Positions 8,494-17,062 of a DNA stretch of 64,000 nt are shown one piece after another. Made by a program: the position numbers and the translations under genes. The stretch is from Armatimonadota bacterium (GTDB lineage Bacteria > Armatimonadota > UBA5829 > DSUL01). The first letter of the stretch is position 1. Every line of letters begins with the position of its first letter. Under the pieces are notes generated by a model that saw only the letters and a program-made list of their open reading frames with translations, ran no database searches and was not told where the DNA came from. The stretch lies in NCBI GenBank assembly GCA_020846715.1, contig JADLDK010000050.1:62001-126000 (forward strand), given 5' to 3'.

Positions 8494-11157
8494 TCAACCG
8501 ATTTGCAGGTCCGATACCGACTCTGGATTCCCCGACACCACCACGCCATCACAGATCTCAATAAACTCTTCCGAGTCCAGCAATCGCAGGTCGAAATTCG
8601 GCACGCTGACGCGCAGCGCATGGAACACCGCTACACTCCTTACCGCGTTGTGGTGACGGCGTATCCAGCATCCGCGGCCTTCAAGGATGAGTCCAAGCTC
8701 CGGAACATCCAGAAAAGACTCACCTGTCGGGCCGGCAAACGCGATAATATCTTCTTCCCCGCTCTGGAGCGCAACGCGCACGCAGATCGCGCCGCGTTTT
8801 GCAGCTTCGGGGGGAAGTAAAACCAGTGAGATACCGGCAACCTGACGCTGCGTCCCGTATGGCTCAATGACAGCAGCAAACGTAGTCATATCAGCTCTGG
8901 ATTCGCGGCAGGTCACAACAGACGGAATCCAGGCCTGGTCTGAGGAGCCAAAATTCCCTGCGGACACCCAATCCTGCGCTGTGTAGACCGTTACGCCACC
9001 CACCGCCGAGCAGTCGGTATACCGCAGACGCACGCGCGTTTCGCGCGGCAGGTAACCATAGCGGTCTTCTACGTCCCACTCCACGCTCCAAATGGGACTG
9101 GGATTCGTGTCTGCGCGGACTTCTCTGCTCTGCGTATGTGTCCAGGGCGGCGCGGAGGGCGCAAGCGACAAACCTTCACTGCACACATGTCCGAAGTGAC
9201 TGCGAATCATTCTGCAATGCCGGGTTCCGCCACGCACGTGAAAGAGGTCGAAAACATAGAAGTCCTGTGGCGAAATATCTATCAGGAGAGCAGTGCGTTC
9301 AAAAACGGCGTTTGGCTCAGTCACGTCGAGAGCTTCGGGGACAGAGGCGCTCACAACACTGATAAGGCTGCCGGTAGCCCACAGCGTTGTCACTCCCCTG
9401 GCAGGACGATGATCGGTTTGGTCAACAACTACAGTGTTGTGCGCAGCGCTTTGCCTGTACCACAGCGCCTTTTCCGATTCCCATCCGCCGTACTGCACAG
9501 GTGGATAGCCGAAATCCGGCATGAGATCGAGCCCTCTGGCGAAAAGGCCCAGAGTCAGAGCGTCCGCATGGCCATGGCTGCCACCGGAGTCGTAGTCCAG
9601 CCAGAGTGCCCGCGCGTTCTCCGCTTCACCTGAGCGCAGAATTGCCAGCGCCCACTCCTCTTTGTTGACACTGGCAGGGCGGCACTCTCCGCCCCACCGC
9701 CTGACGCTCTTCTCGATATCCTGCTGGATCGCCGGCGCGTCAATACAAAACAGGTCGTAAGGCAGGCCTCTTGTGGAATGTCCATTCTCTCTGTAGAGAG
9801 TCTGGGCGAGCGCGACATCTCCGGTCAGGCGATACATTTCATACAAAAACTGCCAGCCCGACGGCTCGGTACCGCCTTGTTTAGGCAAAGAGACTCCGAG
9901 ATATTTCTCGTCCTTCTGCGCAAAGACTCCTCCGTCTCCAGAATGTGGATAGTAACTGTGAAGACAATGTGTGTCAATGTAGAAACGGCACATGTCGTGC
10001 AGGCGCGGATGACGCGCGAAGATCTGTCTCAAAAAGTCAGGTTCGATACGGCTGTAGCGGCCGAGGAGCGCCGCGACACGCTGGGGCGCGAGAGTGCTGT
10101 AGGCGCTCAGGCCTTTCTCACCGGTCAACCCATCAACTTCGGTCCCCATGCGCACGACGTCGTCAATCCGGTCTATGACCTCTTCCCGGTTTTCCGGCCA
10201 ACTCAGTGCTGTCAGTATCAGACACTCTGCAATCTGCCTGGCAGGCCAATTCGAGCGTATCTTCTCCGGGTGGGCCAAAGCGTCACGTAGAATGTTGTCT
10301 TGAATGTTGCGGTGGACATCTTCAATCCTGTTTTTCCCCAGAGGCTGTTTGGACGCGAGGAAGCTCAAGAGATCGGTATCTCCGGCGATGCCATCGGATA
10401 TTGCGTCATAGGCCAGAGCCAGATCCTGCGTCTCTTCACAAGCGTCGTGCCAGTTCGACACGTAGCCAGACCCTTCGTGGCGTCCTTCGTACAGAATCCC
10501 CTGCGCGCGAAAGTCGTAAAGCGGATACAGATCGGCCACGCGATCGAGAAGTACGGCTGCTTTGTGAGCGTAAAGCCGATCCTCAGTCAACAGCCACGCC
10601 TCACTGAGTTTGCGAAGCCCCCCGACAATAAGTTGCTTCCATTGACCGTAGACCAGATAGGTTCCGACAAACCTCCAGCAGTGACCTTCTGCGTCTGAAT
10701 ACCCGCAGCCGTCATCAACACCAAACGAGCGCCACGGGTCTGAGAGATTCAGATGGTGCCCGTTAAAGAGCAAGTCCTGGTTCGCACGCGATTTCGCAAA
10801 TAGCCCGTCTGGACCTATGCCGGACTTGTAATAGGCGCAGAAGTCGTTGGTGGGAAACAGACACTGGCAATGGGGACAACGCACCTTCCAGGGCAGCTGC
10901 AGCGCGTTTATTTCCCACGAGTACATGGGGACAGACGCCCTGCAGGCTGGACAGAACCCGTCTGACCAAACCATCCATGAGCGCTCCATGGACGGCGCAA
11001 ATGGCAGCGCCCAGAGCTCGTCATCGGACATTTGCGCCCAGGGCAGAGCTTCCTGGACCGCTCGCTCACAAATCTCCGTCGCCCAGGAATAGGACGCAAT
11101 ATTGGCGTGAGCGATTTGGAGAAGTGAAGGAGGGTAAAGAGCAGTCGTCGTTTTCAT
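8494..11157 (-). CDS. heparinase II/III-family protein
   Basis: This is a protein of 887 residues with an N-terminal helical toroid and a C-terminal heparinase II/III beta domain (PF07940). The catalytic region is recognisable by WLDYDSGGSHGHADAL near residue 530 and the later AHNTVVVDQTDHRP segment. The first 100 residues hold a zinc-ribbon-like pair, CPAC and CPHC, seen in several large family members. No signal peptide is visible. The family eliminates uronic-acid linkages in polysaccharides; the actual substrate cannot be told from sequence. A TATAAT promoter box lies 50 bases upstream, and the GH127 gene follows in the same direction, so the pair may form a polysaccharide-use unit. Confidence 0.85.
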   Translation of the reverse strand: MKTTTALYPPSLLQIAHANIASYSWATEICERAVQEALPWAQMSDDELWALPFAPSMERSWMVWSDGFCPACRASVPMYSWEINALQLPWKVRCPHCQCLFPTNDFCAYYKSGIGPDGLFAKSRANQDLLFNGHHLNLSDPWRSFGVDDGCGYSDAEGHCWRFVGTYLVYGQWKQLIVGGLRKLSEAWLLTEDRLYAHKAAVLLDRVADLYPLYDFRAQGILYEGRHEGSGYVSNWHDACEETQDLALAYDAISDGIAGDTDLLSFLASKQPLGKNRIEDVHRNIQDNILRDALAHPEKIRSNWPARQIAECLILTALSWPENREEVIDRIDDVVRMGTEVDGLTGEKGLSAYSTLAPQRVAALLGRYSRIEPDFLRQIFARHPRLHDMCRFYIDTHCLHSYYPHSGDGGVFAQKDEKYLGVSLPKQGGTEPSGWQFLYEMYRLTGDVALAQTLYRENGHSTRGLPYDLFCIDAPAIQQDIEKSVRRWGGECRPASVNKEEWALAILRSGEAENARALWLDYDSGGSHGHADALTLGLFARGLDLMPDFGYPPVQYGGWESEKALWYRQSAAHNTVVVDQTDHRPARGVTTLWATGSLISVVSASVPEALDVTEPNAVFERTALLIDISPQDFYVFDLFHVRGGTRHCRMIRSHFGHVCSEGLSLAPSAPPWTHTQSREVRADTNPSPIWSVEWDVEDRYGYLPRETRVRLRYTDCSAVGGVTVYTAQDWVSAGNFGSSDQAWIPSVVTCRESRADMTTFAAVIEPYGTQRQVAGISLVLLPPEAAKRGAICVRVALQSGEEDIIAFAGPTGESFLDVPELGLILEGRGCWIRRHHNAVRSVAVFHALRVSVPNFDLRLLDSEEFIEICDGVVVSGNPESVSDLQIG

Positions 11158-11206
11158 AAAGAATGGAGCCCGACGTCAGCGCGTGATGTGCCAGAGCGTC
11201 AGCTCC

Positions 11207-11235
11207 ATTATAGTCTCGAGAAAGGCTGGTGAAAA
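11207..11235 (-). promoter_or_regulatory. sigma-70 type promoter for the heparinase-type gene
   Basis: A perfect TATAAT (11207-11212, minus strand) sits 17 bases from TTTTCA (11230-11235, four of six matches to TTGACA). Transcription would start near 11200, about 43 bases before the ATG at 11157. The -35 box overlaps the T-tract of the liv-operon terminator. Read by eye only. Confidence 0.6.
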
Positions 11236-11272
11236 GAACAGGGCTGCCGGACGGCTTCGCCGCCCGACAGCC
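11232..11272 (-). terminator. intrinsic terminator of the liv operon
   Basis: On the minus strand a 14-pair stem (GGCTGTCGGGCGGC with GCCGTCCGGCAGCC, two G-U pairs, GAA loop) is followed by CTGTTCTTTT. It lies about 315 bases after livF, and no other minus-strand gene stands between. It separates the livF transcript from the heparinase promoter. Confidence 0.85.
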
Positions 11273-11586
11273 TCATTGAACGAAAGGAGGATATGGCCAC
11301 GCTGTGCGCTGCACAACGTGATCGCTTGTCGGTTGAGAAGATCGAGTTTTCAGCAGTCTGGCGAATCCCACCGAAGACCTCGCTCCAATCTCAGCCTTGA
11401 TATCGGCAAAGCCGGACGCTTTCTGAAGAGCAAAGCGCAACAGAGTCACTCACCCATCGAGAAAAACCAGCCATAGAATAGCACGGAGGACGAGGCACTT
11501 CTGAGAACCTACCAATAAATAAGACTGACTCTGCGAGAACAGAAACGCCGAAGACAACACTGCCGAATGATGTCTCTCAAGAGGCC

Positions 11587-12294
11587 CTACTCCCCGAGAT
11601 AGGCTTTGCGGACCTCTTCGTTGTTGAGCAGTTTGTCTGAAGATGAGGCCAGTACTACTCTGCCCGTCTCCATGACATAGCCACGCTGAGCGACTCCGAG
11701 CGCCAGATGAGCGTTTTGCTCAACCAGAAGGATCGACGTGCCTTCGGAGTTGATGAGTCTGATGATGTTGAAGATTTCAGAGACGAGAAAGGGCGCAAGT
11801 CCCAGAGACGGTTCATCGAGAATCAGCAGCTTCGGTCTGACCATCAGTGCGCGGCCAATTGCCAGCATCTGCTGCTCACCGCCTGAGAGTGTGCCACCGT
11901 ACTGTCCCAACCTCTCCTTGAGGCGCGGGAAAGTGGTGAGAACCCGCTCGATTGAAGAGGCCACCTGGCCCTGATCTTTGACTGTAAACGCTCCAAGCTG
12001 AAGGTTTTCGCGCACTGTCAGATTGGAAAAAACGCGCCGTCCCTCGGGAACGTGGCTGATTCCTGTGCGGACTATTGCTTCTGGCGACAGACGGGTGATG
12101 TTTTGCCCCTGATATTCGATCAGGCCGGTCTTTGGCCGGACCAGCCCACTGATTGCCTTGAGAGCCGTGCTCTTTCCAGCGCCATTGGCCCCGATCAGCG
12201 TGACGATCTCTCCGGCTTCCACCTCCAGCGACAAGTTCTTCAGCGCATGAATAGCACTGTAGTAAACATTGATTTCCTGTAGACGAAGGATCAA
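11587..12294 (-). CDS. livF: branched-chain amino-acid type ABC transporter ATPase LivF
   Basis: This ABC ATPase of 235 residues has Walker A GANGAGKST near residue 36, signature LSGGEQQMLAIGRAL near 137, Walker B LLILDEPSLGLAP near 158 and a switch His in LVEQNAH. The sequence EINVYYSAIHALKN and the length are typical of LivF, one of the two ATPases of the HAAT importers. It is the last gene of the operon and its start overlaps the livG stop by four bases. It powers uptake with LivG on the cytoplasmic face of the LivH/LivM permease. Homologous systems import branched-chain amino acids, urea, amides or other small ligands. Confidence 0.93.
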   Translation of the reverse strand: MILRLQEINVYYSAIHALKNLSLEVEAGEIVTLIGANGAGKSTALKAISGLVRPKTGLIEYQGQNITRLSPEAIVRTGISHVPEGRRVFSNLTVRENLQLGAFTVKDQGQVASSIERVLTTFPRLKERLGQYGGTLSGGEQQMLAIGRALMVRPKLLILDEPSLGLAPFLVSEIFNIIRLINSEGTSILLVEQNAHLALGVAQRGYVMETGRVVLASSSDKLLNNEEVRKAYLGE

Positions 12295-13100
12295 GGCGAC
12301 GAAGTGTCCTTCTCGACGCTACCCTGTACGCTCACAACAGGCGCCTCCCCCAGATAGGCTTCGATGACCTTCGGGTTCGACCGTATCTCTTCCGGTGAGC
12401 CGCTGGCGATAACGACTCCATAGTCCAGGACGTAAATTGTTTCACAAATGCCCATGACAAACCGCATATCGTGCTCAATCAGCAGAATACTCAGGCCGTG
12501 ATCGTCGCGCAAGCTTCTCACGAGATTCATAAGGGCGGCCGTCTCTTGTGAGTTCATGCCCGCAGCAGGCTCGTCAAGAAGCAGAAGCACAGGGTCGGAA
12601 GCCAATGCCCGGGCTATCTCAAGGCGCCTCTGGTCTCCGTAGGGAAGGTTGCGCGCCTGTTCGTTCGCCCAGTGCGCTATGCCAAGTGTGTTCATCACTC
12701 CTACCGCATGCTGCCACAACTCTGATTCTTCACGGTGCAGGCGGGAACCAGCTACGAGAGCATCCCAGAGGCTGCCATTCGTATGGAGATATGATCCAAT
12801 GAGCACGTTCTCCAGCGCCGAGAGTGAATTGAAAAGCCGGATATTCTGAAACGTCCGGCAGATTCCGGAGCGCGCGATAGCGTGAGCCGGGAGGCCGGCG
12901 AGCTCTTTGCCCGCCAGTCGAACGCTTCCGGAATCAGGCGTATACAGCCCTGTGATGAGGTTGAAAGCGGTTGTCTTGCCCGCGCCGTTCGGGCCTATCA
13001 GCCCCACAAGTCCGTGCTCCGGTACGCTCAGACTCAGGCCATCCACTGCCGTCAGCCCACCGAAGCGCTTGGTGAGGCCGTTCACCTCAAGAGAGGCCAC
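12291..13100 (-). CDS. livG: branched-chain amino-acid type ABC transporter ATPase LivG
   Basis: This ABC ATPase of 269 residues shows Walker A GPNGAGKTT, a LivG-type signature LPYGDQRRLEIARAL, Walker B LLLLDEPAAGMN and the C-terminal VIASGSPEEIRSNPKVIEAYLG that marks LivG proteins. The open frame runs up to 13178, but that extra part overlaps livM. A GTG at 13100 has AAAGGAGG ten bases upstream and begins VASLEVNGLTKRFGG, the normal LivG N-terminus, so I start there. The start overlaps the livM end by 14 bases, consistent with coupled translation. Confidence 0.92.
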   Translation of the reverse strand: MASLEVNGLTKRFGGLTAVDGLSLSVPEHGLVGLIGPNGAGKTTAFNLITGLYTPDSGSVRLAGKELAGLPAHAIARSGICRTFQNIRLFNSLSALENVLIGSYLHTNGSLWDALVAGSRLHREESELWQHAVGVMNTLGIAHWANEQARNLPYGDQRRLEIARALASDPVLLLLDEPAAGMNSQETAALMNLVRSLRDDHGLSILLIEHDMRFVMGICETIYVLDYGVVIASGSPEEIRSNPKVIEAYLGEAPVVSVQGSVEKDTSSP

Positions 13101-14082
13101 CTTCAGCCTCCTTTCGGCGCAGGCGCAATCCCGACCAGCTGAACTCCGATGTTCCCAACAATCCCTGCGGCCGAACAAGTACTGTCAGTATCAGCAAGGT
13201 TGAATAGATAACCATCCGATAGTCCGCCAGACCCCGCAGAGTCTCTGGCAGCACAGTCAGAACGATCGCCGCAATAACCGCGCCTGTTGTCGAGCCCAGT
13301 CCACCGACGACAACCATAATGATGAGCTCAATGCTGCGGATGAAGTTGAACGAATCCGGCTGAAGAAAGCCATCGTACTGCGAATAGAGCGCACCCGCGC
13401 AACCCGCCATCGCAGAGCTAAGGACAAAAGCCATCACTTTGGTTTGAGTCACGTTGATGCCGAGCACCGACGCTGCCGTTTCATCATCCCTCAGAGCCTG
13501 CAGCGCTCTCCCCTGACGCGAGTTCAGAAGATTTCTGGACAACCAGACAATTGCGACTGTGAAGAGTCCAAGACTAAAGAAATCGATGCTGGCCCGGGTG
13601 CTTAGCAGAAAGCCAGTTGCACCTCCCAGGGCCGGCACGTTGAGAATTAGAACGCGAATCATCTCGTTGAAACCGAGCGTTGCAATGGCGAGGTAATCAC
13701 CTTTCAGCCGCAGCGCTGGTATCCCGACAATCAACCCCGCAGCAGCAGCACACACCGCGCCAACACAAGCCGCCGCAAGAAGGAGCGCAGCATTCCCGAG
13801 CGGAGTAGCTCCCATTCCGAACACATGCAGCAGACTCGGCCCGGCGTACTGCGTGAGAGCGCCTCCAGAATACGCTCCAACAGCGTAAAAGCCGGCATGC
13901 CCCAGCGAAAACTGCCCCGCGTAGCCGTTGATAATATTCAGGCTTACAGCGAGCATAACGGAGAAGCAGCAGAGGTTGGCAATTCTGGCTACATAGCGGT
14001 CTACATAGTTGAGGAGCAGGTACTCCACGCCTGCCAGTAACGCCACAGTTACCGCAATCTTGAGGAGGCGGCGGAAGATCAC
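13087..14082 (-). CDS. livM: ABC transporter permease LivM
   Basis: This is an integral membrane permease of 331 residues with about nine hydrophobic segments. The LivM hallmark GYAGQFSLGHAGFYAVGAY occurs near residue 53, and the ATPase-contact loop is near GDYLAIATLGFNEMIRV. The C-terminal tail after LRPQGLLG is polar, as usual. The gene starts one base after livH ends and overlaps livG. With LivH it forms the translocation channel in the inner membrane. Confidence 0.93.
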   Translation of the reverse strand: MIFRRLLKIAVTVALLAGVEYLLLNYVDRYVARIANLCCFSVMLAVSLNIINGYAGQFSLGHAGFYAVGAYSGGALTQYAGPSLLHVFGMGATPLGNAALLLAAACVGAVCAAAAGLIVGIPALRLKGDYLAIATLGFNEMIRVLILNVPALGGATGFLLSTRASIDFFSLGLFTVAIVWLSRNLLNSRQGRALQALRDDETAASVLGINVTQTKVMAFVLSSAMAGCAGALYSQYDGFLQPDSFNFIRSIELIIMVVVGGLGSTTGAVIAAIVLTVLPETLRGLADYRMVIYSTLLILTVLVRPQGLLGTSEFSWSGLRLRRKEAEGGLS

Positions 14083-14083
14083 C

Positions 14084-14986
14084 TCAAGCCCTGTCCGTTA
14101 CCGGTGATCCGAACAACCCGGTTGGTTTGACGAGCAGCACCACAATCAAAATGGCAAAGACAATGCCGTCACGCCAGCTCGACTGCCCATATCCCACAAC
14201 CATGGTTTCCGCAATGCCCATCAACAGTCCACCGGCAATAGCCCCCCAGACATTCCCGATTCCGCCCAGGACCGCCGCGACAAATGCCTTTAACCCCGGC
14301 TGGATACCCATAAAGGGGAGAATCTGCGGATTGTTCAGTGAGATGAGTACAGCAGCAGCGGCGGCAAGCGCGGAGCCGAGAACAAACGTAAAGGAGACCA
14401 CAGTGTTGACCGAGATACCCATCAGCGCTGCCGCCTCTCTGTCGAAGCTGACCGCTCGCATAGCCCGGCCGATACTGGTCAGATGCACGATGTACTGCAG
14501 CCCGAGACCAAGTAGTATCGACACGATCACAACCAGCGCCTGCTGGTTGCTCAGTGTTACCCGGCCCATCTGGAATACGGTTTCCTGACGCAGAAACTGA
14601 GGAAATAGACGCGGTTCGGAGCCAAACTGAAGCTGGGCGAAATACTCCAGGAACAGTGACACGCCAATGGCGGCTATGAGCAATGTGAGGCGCGGCGCTG
14701 AACTCAGCGGACGGTAGATGAAGCGCTCAATGCAAAAGCCGAGAACAGCACTGCCGGCCATAGCGCCTGCCAGAATCAACGCACCACCCATCAGCGTGTG
14801 AGTCGCAGACGCACCCAAAGCCAGCCCGATGAAGTACGCGACATAAGCGCCCATCATATACACATCGCCATGCGCGAAGTTAATGAGCCGCAAAATTCCA
14901 TAGACCATGGTGTAGCCAAGCGCAATCAGGGCATACGCACTACCCCACACAACACCGTTGATCAGTTGCTGAAGGAACTCTTGCAA
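14084..14986 (-). CDS. livH: ABC transporter permease LivH
   Basis: This permease of 300 residues has about eight hydrophobic segments. The N-terminal GVVWGSAYALIALGYTMVYG and INFAHGDVYMMGAY are the standard LivH signature. The coupling-loop region lies near FDREAAALMGISVN. The C-terminal KPTGLFGSPV is also characteristic. The start lies five bases after the livK stop. It pairs with LivM in the inner membrane. Confidence 0.94.
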   Translation of the reverse strand: MQEFLQQLINGVVWGSAYALIALGYTMVYGILRLINFAHGDVYMMGAYVAYFIGLALGASATHTLMGGALILAGAMAGSAVLGFCIERFIYRPLSSAPRLTLLIAAIGVSLFLEYFAQLQFGSEPRLFPQFLRQETVFQMGRVTLSNQQALVVIVSILLGLGLQYIVHLTSIGRAMRAVSFDREAAALMGISVNTVVSFTFVLGSALAAAAAVLISLNNPQILPFMGIQPGLKAFVAAVLGGIGNVWGAIAGGLLMGIAETMVVGYGQSSWRDGIVFAILIVVLLVKPTGLFGSPVTDRA

Positions 14987-14991
14987 TAACG

Positions 14992-16131
14992 CTACTTAGG
15001 CGGGTCTATGGTCGTGAAGTACTCCGGCCTGTCTTTGCCAATTTTGAGCACGACTGCGGACTTCACAGCATTTCGTTGACTGTTGATGGTGATGTTGCCG
15101 GTGACGCCGGGATAATCTCTGGTCGCCGCGATCTGATCCCGGATATCCTTTGGTTTGAAGTCGCCTGCGCGCTTCATCGCATCCGCCAGAATCCACGTCG
15201 CGTCGTAGCCCAGCGCGGCCAGAGAGTTGGGTTCCGTGTGAAACTTTGCCTTGAAAGCCTCTACAAACTGCTTGACAGCTGGTTTCTCCGACTCTGCCGA
15301 GTAGTGATCGCTCATGTAACTGCCGTAGAGCGCCCCTCCTGATCTTTGAACCAGTGTTGGGGATGTCCAGCCATCACCGCCGAGCAACGGCACCTTGATA
15401 CCCAACTCACGGGCTTTGCGGGCGATAAGAGCCACTTCACTATAGTATCCTGGCACATAGATCACGTCCGGGTTTGCGGCTCTAATCTTGGTCAACTGAG
15501 AGCTGAAATCCTGATCGTCACTCTGATAGTTCACCTGCGCTACGATCTTTCCGCCCATCTTCGGAAACTCCTGAAGGAACACCTTTGCCAGCCCAACGCT
15601 GTAATCCTGACTGTTGTCCCACAGGACAGCAGCCGTGTGGACCTTCAGATTGTCCGCAGCGAACTTCGCCATTACATATCCCTGAAACGGATCGATGAAG
15701 CACACGCGAAAAACGTAGGGGCGGTCCTGAGTGACACGCGGATTTGTGGAAGACGGACTGATCATCGGGATTTCGCGCTGCTGACACACCTGCCCGGCTG
15801 CGATACTGTTCTTGCTTGCCACGTCTCCCAGAATCGCAACTGCCCCTTCCTGATCTATGAGTTTAGAGACCGCCGTCCGAGCTTCCGCAGGATCTCCCCG
15901 GTCATCTTCAAATACAAACTTGAGCTTCTTGCCATTGATCCCCTGACGGCTGTTTATCTCTTCAGCGGCAAGCTCCACACCCTGCCTGGTGGTAATTCCG
16001 AAATCGGCCTGTTTTCCGGTCAGAGCCAGATACACCCCGACAACTGGCTCATTGCTCTTTTTCGCGCAACCGGGAGCCAGCAGAAGGCTCGCCGCAACAC
16101 ACAGCAGCGCGAGAGTTTGGCGCAAGTTCAT
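14992..16131 (-). CDS. livK: ABC transporter substrate-binding lipoprotein (LivK/Leu-Ile-Val type)
   Basis: This periplasmic binding protein of type I fold has 379 residues. The first 22 residues form a lipoprotein signal ending in the lipobox LLLAPGC, so the mature protein is anchored at Cys22. The domain begins VVGVYLALTGKQADFG and continues with VELAAEEINSRQGING and ISPSSTNPRVT, all typical of the Peripla_BP_6 family. It delivers a ligand, probably an amino acid or amide, to LivHM. The gene sits 18 bases after a homocysteine methyltransferase gene, so the ligand could be sulfur- or methyl-related, but that is only context. Confidence 0.92.
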   Translation of the reverse strand: MNLRQTLALLCVAASLLLAPGCAKKSNEPVVGVYLALTGKQADFGITTRQGVELAAEEINSRQGINGKKLKFVFEDDRGDPAEARTAVSKLIDQEGAVAILGDVASKNSIAAGQVCQQREIPMISPSSTNPRVTQDRPYVFRVCFIDPFQGYVMAKFAADNLKVHTAAVLWDNSQDYSVGLAKVFLQEFPKMGGKIVAQVNYQSDDQDFSSQLTKIRAANPDVIYVPGYYSEVALIARKARELGIKVPLLGGDGWTSPTLVQRSGGALYGSYMSDHYSAESEKPAVKQFVEAFKAKFHTEPNSLAALGYDATWILADAMKRAGDFKPKDIRDQIAATRDYPGVTGNITINSQRNAVKSAVVLKIGKDRPEYFTTIDPPK

Positions 16132-16149
16132 ATGTCCTCCAGGAACCGG

Positions 16150-17040
16150 TTATGCCTGCAGCAATGGGTGGGCGGCCTGCTCAAGCGCGGTCCGAACAGA
16201 TCGAATATGGTCTGGCGTACTGCCACAACAGCCGCCAATTATAGCACATCCTGCCTCCCGGAACTTCGGCGCATACTCCGCGAATACCTGCGGGTTTTGA
16301 GTGTATACAAGTGTTCCGTCGGATTGTGTTTGAGGGAGGCCCGCATTGGGCTGCGCGAGTAGAGGTGGGTGATCCGTAGCCGCCATGGCTTCAATGACTC
16401 TAATAACGTGTTCGGGACCAGTGCCGCAGTTTGCGCCGAAAGCTACAAAGCCGAGCTCCCCAGCCGTTTCCGCGGCTGCCTGAGGAGTAGCGCCCGTTAT
16501 GGTGCGCCCGTGCTGAGTGAAAGTCATTGACGCCATAACGGGCAGACCGGCGCCCGCGACAGCAGTTGCGGCTACTCTGAGTTCAGCAATATCGTAGAAA
16601 GTTTCCAGCAAAATGGCATCTGGCGACGCGGCGCAAAGAGCCTGGGCCTGTTCAGAAAACTGCGCAGCGGCGTCTTCTTCGGATATGTCGCCATACGGTT
16701 CCAACATTTCGCCAAGCGGCCCGATGGAACAGACTACCATTGCTCGCTCAGCGCAGGCATCTCTGGCAATTTCAACTGCGCGCTGATTGATCTCTACAAG
16801 TCTGTCAGCCTGCCCTGCTCTTTGAAGATGAATACGCGCACCGCCAAAAGTGTTGGTGCATATCAGGTTGGCGCCAGCTTCGACATAGGCTGAGTGGACC
16901 GCGCGAACGTCATCAGGATGAGTCAGATTCCAGAGCTCCGGCAACTCCCCCACCGGGAGACCGCGCATCTGGAGCATCGTGCCCATCGCGCCGTCCGAGA
17001 CGATGACCCGCCCGCTTTGCAGTGCGTCAAACAGCTTCAC
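16150..17040 (-). CDS. homocysteine S-methyltransferase family protein
   Basis: This protein of 296 residues has the zinc-dependent homocysteine methyltransferase barrel (PF02574). DGAMGTMLQMRG near the start, ICTNTFGG, GANCGTGP with the first zinc Cys, and GGCCGSTPDHI with the two others are all present. It transfers a methyl group to homocysteine to give methionine, with S-methylmethionine, betaine or a methyl-corrinoid as donor. Fused MetH domains are absent, so it is a stand-alone unit. I start at the GTG at 17040 (AGGA five bases upstream), giving VKLFDALQSG, the usual family N-terminus. A TTG at 17076 would overlap the previous gene by 14 bases. It lies directly before livK. Confidence 0.87.
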   Translation of the reverse strand: MKLFDALQSGRVIVSDGAMGTMLQMRGLPVGELPELWNLTHPDDVRAVHSAYVEAGANLICTNTFGGARIHLQRAGQADRLVEINQRAVEIARDACAERAMVVCSIGPLGEMLEPYGDISEEDAAAQFSEQAQALCAASPDAILLETFYDIAELRVAATAVAGAGLPVMASMTFTQHGRTITGATPQAAAETAGELGFVAFGANCGTGPEHVIRVIEAMAATDHPPLLAQPNAGLPQTQSDGTLVYTQNPQVFAEYAPKFREAGCAIIGGCCGSTPDHIRSVRTALEQAAHPLLQA

Positions 17041-17062
17041 GTGAGTCCTGGATAATCCTTCA

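Larger units (their letters stand above)
11158..11586. other. intergenic region between the heparinase-type gene and livF
   Basis: Apart from the promoter and terminator listed separately I see no gene. The part from about 11280 to 11586 is an untranslated 3' stretch of the liv transcript. A 35-codon plus-strand frame at 11293 has a Shine-Dalgarno sequence only two bases from its ATG and no recognisable product. Confidence 0.5.

Noticed and set aside
11293-11400. A 35-codon plus-strand frame with AAAGGAGG before its ATG
   Set aside because: The Shine-Dalgarno sequence is only two bases from the ATG, and the frame has no similarity I recognise.
15346-16362. A 338-codon plus-strand frame opposite livK and the methyltransferase gene
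   Set aside because: It is antisense to two clearly recognised genes, has no family features, and such frames are common opposite high-GC coding sequence.
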